Assembly: GCA_030529505.1 (NCBI GenBank)
Contig: JAUMWT010000009.1
Span: 1-59,360, forward strand
Length of the DNA: 59,360 nt
DNA from: Allobrachymonas sp.
Lineage (GTDB): Bacteria > Pseudomonadota > Gammaproteobacteria > Burkholderiales > Burkholderiaceae_C
Reading direction: 5' to 3'
Positions 8,619 to 18,322 of this stretch are shown one piece after another; within the stretch, counting starts at the first letter, position 1; the number at the start of each line of letters is the position of its first letter. Below the pieces are notes generated by a model. It saw only the letters and a list, made by a program, of their open reading frames with translations. It ran no database searches and was not told the origin of the DNA. The translations under genes and the position numbers were made by a program.

Positions 8619-10043
8619 ATGAACAGTGCCCTGACCTACACCCCTGCTGAATACGACTCCTACGGCCAGGACGAAAGCCGCGATCCGCAACTGGCGCAGT
8701 TGCGCGTGCCGCCGCACTCCATCGAATCCGAATCGAGCGTGCTGGGCGGCCTGCTGCTGGACAACAACGCCTGGGACCGCGTGGCCGATCTGCTCATCGC
8801 CAGCGACTTTTACCGCTACGAGCACCAGCTGGTGTTCGAGGCCATTAGCAAGCTCATCAACGCCAGCAAACCAGCCGACGTGATCACGGTTTTCGAGGCC
8901 CTGCAAGCCATCGGCAAGGCCGACGATGTGGGCGGGCTAGTCTACCTCAACGCCCTGGCGCAATTCGTGCCCAGCGCCAGCAACATCCGCCGCTATGCAG
9001 AAATCGTGCGCGAACGCTCCATTCTGCGCAAGCTGATTTCTGCCTCTGACGAAATCGCCACCAAAGCCTTCAATCCGCAAGGCATGGCCATCGAAAAAGT
9101 GCTGGACGAAGCCGAGCAGAAAATCTTCAAGATCGGCGAAGAGGGCTCGCGCATGAAAGAGGGCTTTCAGCCCATGGAATCGCTCGTGGTGCAGTTGCTT
9201 GACCGCGTGCAGGAAATGGCCGACAACCCCAACGACATCACCGGCGTGCCCACCGGCTTTTACGATCTGGACCGCATGACCAGCGGCTTTCAGGCCGGCG
9301 ACCTGATCGTGCTGGCCGCGCGCCCCTCCATGGGTAAAACCGCCTTTGCCATCAATATTGCCGAGCACGTGGCGCTTAAAGAAGGGCTGCCCGTGGCCGT
9401 GTTCTCGATGGAAATGGGCGCGGCGCAACTGGCCGTGCGGATTGTCGGCTCCATCGGCCGCATCGACCAGGGGCGGCTGCGCACCGGCAAGCTGCACGAC
9501 GACGAATGGCCGCGCCTGACCGAAGCGATTGAGAAGCTGCGCAATATCTCGATGCACATCGACGAAACGCCGGGCCTCACGCCATCGGAACTGCGCGCCA
9601 ACGCCCGCCGGCTGGCGCGCCAATGCGGCAAGCTCGGCTTGATCGTGGTGGACTATTTGCAGCTGATGAGCGGCTCGGGCGGCAGCGACGAAAACCGCGC
9701 CACCGAATTGGGCGAAATCTCGCGCGGCCTGAAAATGCTCGCCAAGGAATTGCAATGCCCGGTGATTGCGCTTTCGCAGCTCAACCGCAGTGTGGAAACC
9801 CGCACCGACAAGCGCCCCATGATGAGCGACCTGCGCGAATCCGGCGCCATCGAGCAAGACGCCGACGTCATCATGTTCATCTACCGCGACGACTACTACA
9901 ACAAGGAAAGCAAAGACCAGGGCGTGGCCGAAATCATCATCGGCAAGCAGCGTAACGGCCCCACGGGCACGGTCAAACTCGCCTTCCTGAAACCGCTCAC
10001 CCGCTTCGAGAGCCTGGCCACGGGCGATCCGAACGATTTCTGA
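8619..10043 (+). CDS. dnaB: Replicative DNA helicase DnaB
   Basis: Hexameric 5'-3' helicase that unwinds DNA at the replication fork and recruits primase. At 474 residues it is nearly identical in length to the E. coli protein. The N-terminal domain begins around VPPHSIESESSVLGGLL. The RecA-like C-terminal domain carries Walker A ARPSMGKTAFA, Walker B LGLIVVDYLQLMSG, the LSQLNRSVETRTDKRP region and SDLRESGAIEQDADVIMF. ATG 8619 begins the conserved protein; the upstream 52 in-frame codons do not resemble the family. pth follows after about 90 bases. Confidence 0.98.
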   Translation: MNSALTYTPAEYDSYGQDESRDPQLAQLRVPPHSIESESSVLGGLLLDNNAWDRVADLLIASDFYRYEHQLVFEAISKLINASKPADVITVFEALQAIGKADDVGGLVYLNALAQFVPSASNIRRYAEIVRERSILRKLISASDEIATKAFNPQGMAIEKVLDEAEQKIFKIGEEGSRMKEGFQPMESLVVQLLDRVQEMADNPNDITGVPTGFYDLDRMTSGFQAGDLIVLAARPSMGKTAFAINIAEHVALKEGLPVAVFSMEMGAAQLAVRIVGSIGRIDQGRLRTGKLHDDEWPRLTEAIEKLRNISMHIDETPGLTPSELRANARRLARQCGKLGLIVVDYLQLMSGSGGSDENRATELGEISRGLKMLAKELQCPVIALSQLNRSVETRTDKRPMMSDLRESGAIEQDADVIMFIYRDDYYNKESKDQGVAEIIIGKQRNGPTGTVKLAFLKPLTRFESLATGDPNDF

Positions 10044-10136
10044 CGAGCAGCGCACAGCACACTCGGTTTGACGGTTTGCCTCACGCAGTGATTGGCACAA
10101 TGCACAGCTTTGGCCCCTTCACTCATCCCAACAAGC

Positions 10137-10712
10137 ATGATTCAACTCATCGTCGGCCTGGGCAACCCCGGCCCTGAATACACCGCCACCCGCCACAACG
10201 CGGGCTTTTGGTGGCTTGAAACGCTGGCGCAGAAATGGGGCGTGCAACTGGCGCACTCGCGCGACTTTCACGGCTTCATGGGCGTGGCGCAGCAACAGGG
10301 GCGCAAGGTCTGGCTCTTGCAACCCACGCTGTTCATGAACCGATCGGGCCAATCGGTCGCGGCGCTGGCGCGCTTCTACAAAATCCCGCCCGAGCATATG
10401 CTCATCGTGCACGACGAGCTGGATCTGGAGCCCGGCCAGGCACGGCTGAAGCAAGGCGGCGGCCACGCCGGGCACAACGGCCTGCGCGACATTTGCGCCC
10501 AACTGGGCAGCCGCGAATTCTGGCGCTTGCGCTTAGGGATAGGTCACCCCGGCAGCAAGCCCGAAGTGGTGAACTGGGTGCTGAAAAAACCCTCGCCAGA
10601 TCACCGCATCGCCATCGAACAGGCCATTGACCGCAGCCTGCTGGCCGTGCCCGACATCCTCGCAGGCGAAATGGAAAAGGCCATGCGCGCCATTCACACG
10701 GCAGCGTCTTGA
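10137..10712 (+). CDS. pth: Peptidyl-tRNA hydrolase
   Basis: Recycles tRNA from peptidyl-tRNA released from stalled ribosomes. The protein is 191 residues, the usual Pth size. It starts with the family signature [21 protein letters not shown], containing the catalytic His and the conserved Asn. The active-site region [27 protein letters not shown] and the GIGHPG motif are intact. ATG 10137 is the only start that begins the conserved N terminus. A terminator follows. Confidence 0.97.
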   Translation: MIQLIVGLGNPGPEYTATRHNAGFWWLETLAQKWGVQLAHSRDFHGFMGVAQQQGRKVWLLQPTLFMNRSGQSVAALARFYKIPPEHMLIVHDELDLEPGQARLKQGGGHAGHNGLRDICAQLGSREFWRLRLGIGHPGSKPEVVNWVLKKPSPDHRIAIEQAIDRSLLAVPDILAGEMEKAMRAIHTAAS

Positions 10713-10785
10713 TTTTTCGCACTGAAGCAAATCCACAACCCACTCTGGCAAGTACGACGCAAACGTTCAACATCAACACGCCACA

Positions 10786-10820
10786 AAAAAGCCCTGCTGC
10801 AATCACGGCGGGGCTTTTCG
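10786..10820. terminator. Bidirectional terminator between pth and argF
   Basis: AAAAGCCC pairs with GGGCTTTT, with further pairing inside (CTGC/GGCGG), and A and T runs flank the stem. It serves the converging pth and argF genes. Confidence 0.8.
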
Positions 10821-10878
10821 TTTGGCACAGGCGTTTGTGAAATGCCCCAAACGCCTCGCTCCAAAAGGGTTCACAGAT

Positions 10879-11814
10879 TCAGGCCAAACGCCCCAGCAGC
10901 AAAAACTCCATCAGGGCTTTTTGCACGTGCATGCGGTTTTCGGCTTCGTCCCACACCACGGATTGCGGGCCTTCAAGCACCTCTTCGCTCACCTCTTCGC
11001 CGCGGTGGGCCGGCAGGCAGTGCATGAACAGGGCATCGGGCTTGGCGCGCGCCATCATGCTGGCATCCACGCACCAATTGGCAAAGGCTTGTTTGCGCGC
11101 TTCGTTTTCGGCTTCAAAACCCATGCTGGTCCACACATCGGTGGTGACGAGATCGGCGCCCGCGCAGGCTTCGTGCGGGTCTTTGAAGAATTTGACGTGA
11201 TCGCCCAATTCCACGCCGGTAATGCTGCTGTCGATTTCATAACCTGTTGGCGTGCTCACGTGCACGGTAAAGCCCAGCAGCTTGGCCGCCTGCACCCAGG
11301 TGTTGGCCATGTTGTTGCCATCGCCCACCCAGGCCACGACCTTGCCGCGGATGCTGCCGCGGTATTCCTGGTAGGTGAAGATGTCGGCCAGGATTTGGCA
11401 GGGGTGGTATTCATTGGTGAGGCCATTGATGACGGACACGCGCGAATGCCGGGCAAAACGCTCGATCTTGCTTTGCTCGAAGGTGCGGATCATCACGATG
11501 TCCACCATGCGGCTGATAACGCGGGCGGTGTCTTCAATCGGCTCGCTGCGGCCCAGTTGGCTGTCGCCCGTGGTGAGGTGCACCACGCTGCCGCCCATTT
11601 GGTACATGCCCGCTTCGAAGCTCACGCGGGTGCGGGTGCTGGCCTTCTCGAAGATCATGGCCAGGGTCCGGTCGGGGTCGGCAAAGGGCTGGTATTTTTC
11701 AAAGGCCTTGAATTTGGCTTTGATGAAAGCAGCCCGATCCAGCACGTAGGCGTATTCGTCGGCCGTGAGGTCTGAAAATTGCAAGTAGTGGCGCATGGTG
11801 GTGGTAGTGCTCAT
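10879..11814 (-). CDS. argF: Ornithine carbamoyltransferase, anabolic
   Basis: Makes citrulline from ornithine and carbamoyl phosphate in arginine synthesis. At 311 residues it is a normal OTC length. Visible sites are the carbamoyl-phosphate motif STRTRVSFE, GGSVVHLTTGDSQLGRSE, the ornithine-binding VWTSMGFE segment and HCLPAHRG with the active Cys. ATG 11814 (MSTTTT) is chosen; an ATG six codons later (MRHYLQF) is also possible, and neither has a strong ribosome-binding site. argD lies upstream on the same strand, as in many Burkholderiales argDF operons, but here a MITE-like element sits between them. Confidence 0.96.
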   Translation of the reverse strand: MSTTTTMRHYLQFSDLTADEYAYVLDRAAFIKAKFKAFEKYQPFADPDRTLAMIFEKASTRTRVSFEAGMYQMGGSVVHLTTGDSQLGRSEPIEDTARVISRMVDIVMIRTFEQSKIERFARHSRVSVINGLTNEYHPCQILADIFTYQEYRGSIRGKVVAWVGDGNNMANTWVQAAKLLGFTVHVSTPTGYEIDSSITGVELGDHVKFFKDPHEACAGADLVTTDVWTSMGFEAENEARKQAFANWCVDASMMARAKPDALFMHCLPAHRGEEVSEEVLEGPQSVVWDEAENRMHVQKALMEFLLLGRLA

Positions 11815-11920
11815 AAACAAAAAAAGAAAGTGGCCGCCACAGCGGAATCGGGCCCGCGCCCAATGCCCGCATGGGCATGACAAGTCAAACAACAAACAAC
11901 GAAAACGGCGCCGGGTCTGA

Positions 11921-12093
11921 GAGCCTGTTCAAAATCTCTGCACAGCGAGTCATCCAGCGGATTTGGGCGGTCTGCGGTGTTGCAAAACTTGCCAATAGCA
12001 CGCACTATTCATGCACCATTGGCCGCGTTTTGCGCCTTGTATCCCATCCCAAACCGCTTTTTACCCACTCACGCCGAGATCTAGAACAGGCTC
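11921..12093 (-). mobile_element. MITE-like repeat, copy 2, with 3-bp target duplication
   Basis: 173 bases with clean inverted ends GAGCCTGTTC...GAACAGGCTC. The direct repeat TGA flanks it (11918-11920 and 12094-12096). The core GGGATACAAGGCGCA reads on the minus strand. It is inserted between argD and argF. TNA duplications with these ends fit mobilisation by an IS5-type transposase; that link is inference. Confidence 0.85.
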
Positions 12094-12184
12094 TGAGTCT
12101 TTGTTTCAACTGCAGCAAGACATTTTGCCGCCGCTGATCGCCCGCCGCCGCACAACAAAAACGGCTCAATGCAAACGATGCAAA

Positions 12185-12201
12185 CGCTTCAAAACGAAGC
12201 G
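12185..12201 (-). terminator. Weak hairpin downstream of argD
   Basis: CGCTTC-GTTTT-GAAGCG on the minus strand, about 40 bases after the argD stop, followed by a broken T tract. This could be a weak terminator or chance. Confidence 0.3.
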
Positions 12202-12240
12202 GCCTCGCCCGATCCGTTCATCGGGACCAGCATCACGCCA

Positions 12241-13458
12241 TCAGGCGCTGGCCAAAAACGCCTTGATCAGCGGCACAAGCGTGGCGACGATTTCATCGGC
12301 CTCGGCCCTGCTCAAGATCAGCGGCGGCACCAGGCGCACCACGCGATCAGCCGTGACGCTGAACAGCAGGCCACGCTCGGCCCCCTGCGCCAGCAGCGCG
12401 CCGCAGGGCTTGTCCAGCTCAATGCCCAGCATCAGGCCCTGACCGCGAATGTCGCGCACTCCTGCCACGCCCGCCAGCCCAGCCTGCAAGGCGTTTTTGA
12501 GGCGCTCGCCCACGGTGGCGGCGTTGTGCAGCAGGCCCTCTTCCTGCACGATGCGCAGGGTTTCCACCCCGGCGCGCATGGCCAGCGGGTTGCCGCCAAA
12601 GGTGGTGCCGTGGTTGCCCGGCTCGAAAATGCCGGCGGCTTTGGGGCCCGCCACCACCGCGCCAATAGGCACGCCAGAGCCCAGGCCCTTGGCCAGCGGC
12701 ATCACATCGGGCAGCACGCCCGCCCACTGGCAGGCAAACCATTGGCCGGTGCGGCCCACGCCGCATTGCACTTCATCGAGCATCAGCAGCCAATCGCGCT
12801 CGTCGCACAGCTGGCGCACTTGCTGCAGATAGTCGGCCCGCGCAGGATTGACGCCGCCTTCGCCCTGAATGGTTTCGAAAAAGACGGCGGCCACATCATC
12901 ACGCCCCGCCGTGGCTTGCTTGAGCGCTTCCATGTCGTTGAAAGGCACGCGGATGAAGCCTTCCACCAGCGGCTCGAAGCCCTGATGCACCTTGGGGTTG
13001 GCCGTGGCCGAGAGGGTGGCGATGCTGCGGCCATGAAAAGCCTTGTCGCAAACCACCACCTGCGGGCAGGCAATGCCCTTGCGGTGCCCGAATTTGCGCG
13101 CGAGCTTGAGGGCGGCCTCGTTCGCCTCCAGCCCGCTGTTGCAGAAAAAAACGTTGCGCATGCCCGATAGCTGCACCAGCCGCGCGGCCAGCTCTTCTTG
13201 CAGCGGCACGTGAAAGTAGTTGCTGCAATGGATGAGCTTGGTGACCTGATCCTGCAAGGCTGCCACCAGCTTGGGATGCCGGTGCCCCAGGGTGTTGACG
13301 GCGATGCCGCCCAAGGCATCCAGATATGGCTTGCCCTTCACATCCCAGACGCGGCAGCCCTGCCCGTGCGACAAGGCAATGGGCAATCGGTTGTAGGTGT
13401 TCATGACATGGGGCGAAGCAGGCGCGGCGGCCGCGGCAGGTGCGGAATGGGATGACAT
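12241..13458 (-). CDS. argD: Acetylornithine/succinyldiaminopimelate aminotransferase
   Basis: PLP enzyme converting N-acetylglutamate semialdehyde to N-acetylornithine; many homologues also act in lysine synthesis. The protein is 405 residues. Class III aminotransferase features are intact: FCNSGLEANEAALKLAR, AFHGRS, ETIQGEGGVNPA, LMLDEVQCGVGRTG, the PLP Lys in PLAKGLGSG, and HGTTFGGNPLA. The N-terminal 18 residues are Ala/Pro-rich, so the true start could be the ATG at MNTYNRLP. It is divergent from map. Confidence 0.94.
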   Translation of the reverse strand: MSSHSAPAAAAAPASPHVMNTYNRLPIALSHGQGCRVWDVKGKPYLDALGGIAVNTLGHRHPKLVAALQDQVTKLIHCSNYFHVPLQEELAARLVQLSGMRNVFFCNSGLEANEAALKLARKFGHRKGIACPQVVVCDKAFHGRSIATLSATANPKVHQGFEPLVEGFIRVPFNDMEALKQATAGRDDVAAVFFETIQGEGGVNPARADYLQQVRQLCDERDWLLMLDEVQCGVGRTGQWFACQWAGVLPDVMPLAKGLGSGVPIGAVVAGPKAAGIFEPGNHGTTFGGNPLAMRAGVETLRIVQEEGLLHNAATVGERLKNALQAGLAGVAGVRDIRGQGLMLGIELDKPCGALLAQGAERGLLFSVTADRVVRLVPPLILSRAEADEIVATLVPLIKAFLASA

Positions 13459-13762
13459 GGCTATGCAATGCGTGAAAAATTGAAGAAGGGCAGATGCCAG
13501 CTACCCACGCCTGGCACCCATCAAAAAGAGCGGCCGAGCCGCTGCATTTCCGTCTGTATCGCTTTGCCTTCTTGCCAAGCCGGGCCAAAAGCAAAAGGGC
13601 GAAGAAGATTGTAGGCTGCAATCTCCCCCCGGCCGTGCTAGCCTAGCCCCAATCCAGTCAAAATGGCTCGCGTGCAACAGCCGCCTCCATCCCCACACGC
13701 TGGCACTGGCACCTGCCTCTGCCCAAACTCTTCGTAACAAGCTCTGGGATAATCCCCGCCCT
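13459..13762. other. Divergent argD/map promoter region
   Basis: 304 bases without a gene. A GATAAT hexamer at 13748-13753 sits nine bases before the map ATG and, if used as a -10, would give an almost leaderless map mRNA. No ARG box could be assigned. Confidence 0.35.
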
Positions 13763-14581
13763 ATGAGCATCATCATCAAAGACGAAGCAGGCATCGCCGC
13801 CATGCGCACCGCCTGCCGGCTGGCCTCGGAAGTGCTGGACGAGCTGACACCCCACATCCGCCCCGGCATCACCACCCTTGAAATCGACCGCCTGTGCGCC
13901 GACGCCATGCGCCGCCAGGGCACCAAGTCTGCCACCATCGGCTACCAGCCGCCCGGCTACCCGCCCTACCCTGGGCATGTGTGCACCTCGGTCAACCACG
14001 TGGTCTGCCACGGCATCCCCAACGACAAGCCGCTGAAAAAAGGCGACATCGTGAACGTGGACGTGACCGTCATCAAAGACGGCTGGTTTGGCGACAACAG
14101 CCGCATGTTCCTGATTGGCGGCGAAGAAAATGTGAGCATTGCTGCGCGCCGCCTGAGCCGCCTGACTTTCGAGGCCATGTGGCACGGCATTCTGCAAGTC
14201 AAGCCCGGCGCGCACATGGGCGACATCGGCCACGCCATTCAGCAATTTGTTGAAAGCCACAATTGCAGCGTGGTGCGCGAGTTTTGCGGCCACGGCATCG
14301 GCCAGGACTTTCACGAAGAGCCGCAAGTGCTGCACTACGGTAAGCCCGGCACGCGCGAACGGCTGGAGCCCGGCATGATCTTCACCATCGAGCCCATGGT
14401 CAACGCGGGCCGACGCGACATCAAGGAACTGAACGACGGCTGGACCATCGTGACCAAAGACCGATCGCTTTCGGCCCAGTGGGAGCACACTGTGCTCGTC
14501 ACGCCCACGGGTTATGAAGTGCTCACGCTCTCGGCCGGCAGCCCGCCGCTGCCTGACTTCGTGCAGGCCACCAAGACCTGA
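13763..14581 (+). CDS. map: Type I methionine aminopeptidase
   Basis: Removes the N-terminal Met from new proteins. At 272 residues it is the usual bacterial size. The five metal ligands of the pita-bread fold are in place: Asp in VNVDVTVIKDGWFGDNS (two), His in CGHGIGQDFHEEP, and two Glu in FTIEPMVN and WEHTVLVT. The VNHVVCHGIP substrate His motif is present. glnD follows on the same strand, as in related genomes, but a terminator and a MITE-like element now separate the two genes. Confidence 0.97.
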   Translation: MSIIIKDEAGIAAMRTACRLASEVLDELTPHIRPGITTLEIDRLCADAMRRQGTKSATIGYQPPGYPPYPGHVCTSVNHVVCHGIPNDKPLKKGDIVNVDVTVIKDGWFGDNSRMFLIGGEENVSIAARRLSRLTFEAMWHGILQVKPGAHMGDIGHAIQQFVESHNCSVVREFCGHGIGQDFHEEPQVLHYGKPGTRERLEPGMIFTIEPMVNAGRRDIKELNDGWTIVTKDRSLSAQWEHTVLVTPTGYEVLTLSAGSPPLPDFVQATKT

Positions 14582-14654
14582 TGACACCGGATCAGGCGAT
14601 GCACGAATGCAGCAAGACCATGCCCCCATCCGTGAACTGAAACAAGCTGCCCCA

Positions 14655-14698
14655 GGCCAGCCCATGTGCATCCACTCACAGGCTGGCCTTTTCTTTTG
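14655..14698 (+). terminator. Terminator downstream of map
   Basis: AGGCCAGCC (14655-14663) pairs perfectly with GGCTGGCCT (14682-14690) around an 18-base loop, followed by TTTTCTTTT. Confidence 0.75.
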
Positions 14699-14766
14699 CC
14701 GGATCTTTTCGCTTTTGCTACGCTGTGCATCGCTGATGGTTTTGCGCCGCAACAGTCTGCGCCCCA

Positions 14767-14954
14767 GAACCTGTTCAAAATCTCATCGCGAGGCAATTGG
14801 ACATGGAGCGAGATGGGATGCAAGGCGCACATCGAAAGACCTGAGCGAAGCGCGTAGCCTGTGCAACATGAGCCAGATGGTTGACAAGATTTGCAAAGTT
14901 GCAGATCGCCCGCTTCCATTTTCAAGCGCCCGCGAAGGGATTTTGAACAGCTTC
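14767..14954 (+). mobile_element. MITE-like repeat, copy 3, just before glnD
   Basis: 188 bases with ends GAACCTGTTCAAAATCTC and GGGATTTTGAACAGCTTC and the core GATGGGATGCAAGGCGCACAT. No matching target duplication remains. It ends 29 bases before the glnD start codon, so glnD transcription must begin in or before the element. Confidence 0.85.
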
Positions 14955-14983
14955 TTACCAACCACCTTTTTTAACGCCTTGCT

Positions 14984-17900
14984 GTGAACGCAGCCGCCCA
15001 CCTCGCCACCCTGCGCCAACGCTACCAGCGCGATCGGCAGATGCTGCTGGCCCGCTCGGCCCAGCCCGGTGTGGCGCCGCCCGTGCAGCAGCTGGCACGC
15101 CTCACCGAGCGGCTGCTGCGCCAGCTGTGGCAAGCCCAGCAACTGCACCACCAGCCGCTTGCACTGGTGGCCGTGGGCGGGCTGGGCCGCGGCGAGCTCT
15201 ACCCTCATTCCGACATCGACGTGCTGGTGCTGTTGCCCGATGCTGCCGTTGACATGACCGCTGATGCCACAGCCAACACAAGCACAGCCGCCCATTCGGA
15301 TACCGCCACCCACCCAGACACAACACTGGCCGAACGCGCGGCCGCCTTTGTACGCGCTTGCTGGGATGCAGGGCTGGAAGTGGGTAGCAGCGTGCGCACC
15401 GTGGCGCAATGCCAGCAAGCGGCTGCCAGTGACATCACCGTGCAAACTGCCCTGCTGGAGCGCCGCCTGCTCACGGGCAATGCGGCGCTGTATCAGGCGC
15501 TGGGCGCGGCTTGCCAGGCCACCCTGCACCCCTACGCCTTTTACCGCGCCAAGCTGCAAGAGATGCGCCAGCGCCATGCCTGCTTCAAGCACAGCCCCTA
15601 TGCGCTGGAGCCCGATTGCAAAGACGGCCCCGGCGGCCTGCGCGATTTGCAAACCGTGGCCTGGATGGCACGCGCAGCGGGTTATGGGCCAAGCTGTCGC
15701 GAATGGCAACAGCAGGGCCTCATCACTCCGCACGAATGGCGCCAGCTGCGCCAACACCACGCCCTGCTGCGCCGCATCCGCTGGCAATTGCACCGGCTGG
15801 CCCAGCGCCGCGAAGACCGCCTGCTGTTCGACCTGCAAACCACGCTGGCCGAACAGCCTGGCCTGCGGCCACGCCCTACGTGTACGACGCATGCGGCACT
15901 TGTCCAGCCCACATCTGCCCCACCCCATGCAGCGCCAGCCGCCACACGCGCGCCCATGCGCCCCAGCGAAAAGCTGATGCGGCGCTACTACACCGCTGCC
16001 AAGGGCGTGAGCCAGCTTGTGCAAATCGTGCTGCTCAACGTGGCCGAGCGCCTGCGCGACAGCGGCCACAGCCTCAGGCACGACCCGGCCCCGCCGCCCG
16101 CTGCCGCAGCCGAAGCAACCGCCAGCAACCCCGTAGCCAACAACGCCAGCGCCCGCACCGATTACCTGGCCGCGCTGCGCCCGCGCCGCCTGCGGCCCAT
16201 CAACCAACGCTTTGCCGATCACAACGGCTTGCTCGAAGTGGCCTGCGACGATTTGTACGCGCGCCAGCCGCAGGCCATTCTCGAAACCTTTGCGCTCTAC
16301 CAGCAAACGGGGCTGCATGGCCTGTCGGCCCGCACCCTGCGCGCCCTATACCACGCCCGCCCCCTCATGAACCGCGCCTTCCGGGCCAACCCCGCCAACC
16401 GGCGGCAGTTCATGCAGATCCTGCAAGCGCCGGATGGCATAACGCACACCCTGCGCCTGATGAACCAAACCTCGGTGCTGGGCGGCTACCTGCAAGCCTT
16501 TCGCCGCATCGAGGGGCAGATGCAGCACGACCTGTTCCACGCCTACACCGTGGATCAGCACACCTTGATGGTGGTGCGCAACATCCGCCGCTTTTTCAAT
16601 GCCGAGCATGCGCACGAGTACCCGCTGTGTTCGCAACTGGCCGCCCGCTGGCCCGATCCCTGGGTGCTGGTGGTGGCTGCGCTGTTTCACGACATCGCCA
16701 AAGGCCGCGGCGGCGATCACTCCCTGCTGGGCGAGCAAGAAGTGCGGCGCTTTGCCCGCCAACATGGCCTGAGCCACGACGACACCGAGCTGATCGCCTT
16801 TTTGGTGCGCGAGCACCTGAGCCTGAGCCAATGCGCGCAAAAAGAGGATTTGAGCGACCCCGCCGTCATCGCCCGCTTCGCCCGCCTGGTGGGCAAGGAG
16901 CGACGGCTCACCGGCCTGTACCTGCTCACCGTGGCCGATATTCGCGGCACCGGCCCGCGCGTGTGGAGCAGCTGGAAGGCCCACCTGCTCGAAGAGCTCT
17001 ACCGCGCCACCCTGCACGCCCTGGGCGGCCACCTGCCCAGCGAAGAAGAGCTGGTGCAGGCCCGCAGCAGCGGCGCGCTGATCGAACTGGCGCGCACAGC
17101 CGCCCTGCCCCGCACGGCGCAGCGCCAAGCCCATTTGCAACTGTGGCAAACGCTGGATGCGGGCTACTTTTTGCGGCACGACGCCAGCACCATCGCCTGG
17201 CACACACAGCACCTGGCCCCCTATCTGGCCCAGCGTGCGGCAGCCCAATCGACAGCCCAATCAGCAACCCAAGCGGCTACCCCAACGGAGGGGGATGCAG
17301 CGACTCAATCAGCGGACGACTCAGCACGTGAAGCAAAGGATGAGCCAAGGGCTCAAACGGCAACCCGGCGCCCAACCACGGGGACACCGGCTGTGCCTGG
17401 CCGTGCATCCGCTTCACCCATTGCACCCGCCAAGGCCGAATCGAGCCTTGAGGCAAGCACCGCTGAGGCAGCCGCTGCAAACCGGGCCCCCTGCATCGTC
17501 AAAGCCCGCCCCGCGCCACAAGGCGGCGGGCTGCAACTGCTGGTGTACACGCCCGACCGAGCGGCGCTGTTTGCCCATATCTGCGGTTACCTGGCGCAAG
17601 CTGGCTACAGCATTCTGGATGCGCGCATCCACACCACGCGCGACTCCTACGCGCTCGACACCTTCCAGATCACCAGCCCCCGGCTGGCCGGGCAATCCAG
17701 CGATGCCGCCACCTTGGCCCACTTGGAACAGCACATGCAAGCAGCCATGCAGCGTGCCCTGCAAAACGACGCCCCCTTGCCCGAAGTGCAGCCAGGGCGC
17801 TTGTCGCGCCGGGCGCGCAGCTTTCCGATGGAGCCACTCATCCGGCTCGACGCCGAAGAAAAAAACGCCCGCTGGCGCCTGGCCATTCACGCCAGCGACC

Positions 17901-18088
17901 GCCCCGGCCTGCTCTACCACATCGCCCGCGCACTGGCACAGCACGGCATCAGCGTGCAGTTGGCCAAAATCTCCACCATGGGCGAGCGGGTGGAAGACAG
18001 CTTTCTGATCGAAGGCGAGGCCCTGCAATCGCCCCAAGGTCGCGAACGGCTGGAGCAAGAGCTGTTCGCGGCGATTGCTGCTGAATGA
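14984..18088 (+). CDS. glnD: [Protein-PII] uridylyltransferase / uridylyl-removing enzyme
   Basis: Bifunctional nitrogen sensor that uridylylates PII proteins when glutamine is low and removes UMP when it is high. From N to C: nucleotidyltransferase domain with GGLGRGELYPHSDIDVLVL, GlnD linker domain, HD hydrolase domain with FHDIAKGRGGDH (about residue 570), and two ACT domains (about 845-930 and 965-1034). At 1034 residues it is longer than the usual 850-900. The excess is Ala/Thr/Gln-rich linkers near residues 85-115 and 300-330, and a large one at about 752-840 between the HD and first ACT domains. The start is GTG 14984, with no strong ribosome-binding site, directly after a MITE-like element. 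Confidence 0.95.
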   Translation: MNAAAHLATLRQRYQRDRQMLLARSAQPGVAPPVQQLARLTERLLRQLWQAQQLHHQPLALVAVGGLGRGELYPHSDIDVLVLLPDAAVDMTADATANTSTAAHSDTATHPDTTLAERAAAFVRACWDAGLEVGSSVRTVAQCQQAAASDITVQTALLERRLLTGNAALYQALGAACQATLHPYAFYRAKLQEMRQRHACFKHSPYALEPDCKDGPGGLRDLQTVAWMARAAGYGPSCREWQQQGLITPHEWRQLRQHHALLRRIRWQLHRLAQRREDRLLFDLQTTLAEQPGLRPRPTCTTHAALVQPTSAPPHAAPAATRAPMRPSEKLMRRYYTAAKGVSQLVQIVLLNVAERLRDSGHSLRHDPAPPPAAAAEATASNPVANNASARTDYLAALRPRRLRPINQRFADHNGLLEVACDDLYARQPQAILETFALYQQTGLHGLSARTLRALYHARPLMNRAFRANPANRRQFMQILQAPDGITHTLRLMNQTSVLGGYLQAFRRIEGQMQHDLFHAYTVDQHTLMVVRNIRRFFNAEHAHEYPLCSQLAARWPDPWVLVVAALFHDIAKGRGGDHSLLGEQEVRRFARQHGLSHDDTELIAFLVREHLSLSQCAQKEDLSDPAVIARFARLVGKERRLTGLYLLTVADIRGTGPRVWSSWKAHLLEELYRATLHALGGHLPSEEELVQARSSGALIELARTAALPRTAQRQAHLQLWQTLDAGYFLRHDASTIAWHTQHLAPYLAQRAAAQSTAQSATQAATPTEGDAATQSADDSAREAKDEPRAQTATRRPTTGTPAVPGRASASPIAPAKAESSLEASTAEAAAANRAPCIVKARPAPQGGGLQLLVYTPDRAALFAHICGYLAQAGYSILDARIHTTRDSYALDTFQITSPRLAGQSSDAATLAHLEQHMQAAMQRALQNDAPLPEVQPGRLSRRARSFPMEPLIRLDAEEKNARWRLAIHASDRPGLLYHIARALAQHGISVQLAKISTMGERVEDSFLIEGEALQSPQGRERLEQELFAAIAAE

Positions 18089-18322
18089 AAAGCGCCCGGA
18101 ATTTGAGAAAGCGCCCGCACACGGCAAAGCAGCAGACCTGGCCCTGCCATCGCCACCGTTAGGGCACACGTCTTGCCTCTGCGGCAACACCATGCCCGGC
18201 CACGCCCATACAAGCCTGCAACCCAGCCAGATACGCCGCCGTTGCAAGCGATAGCTGGCGCCTTGACCAGTGCCTGTTGAATTTCGAAGCGCAAGGCTCC
18301 CTGCAAAGAAGGGAAGCAAGCC

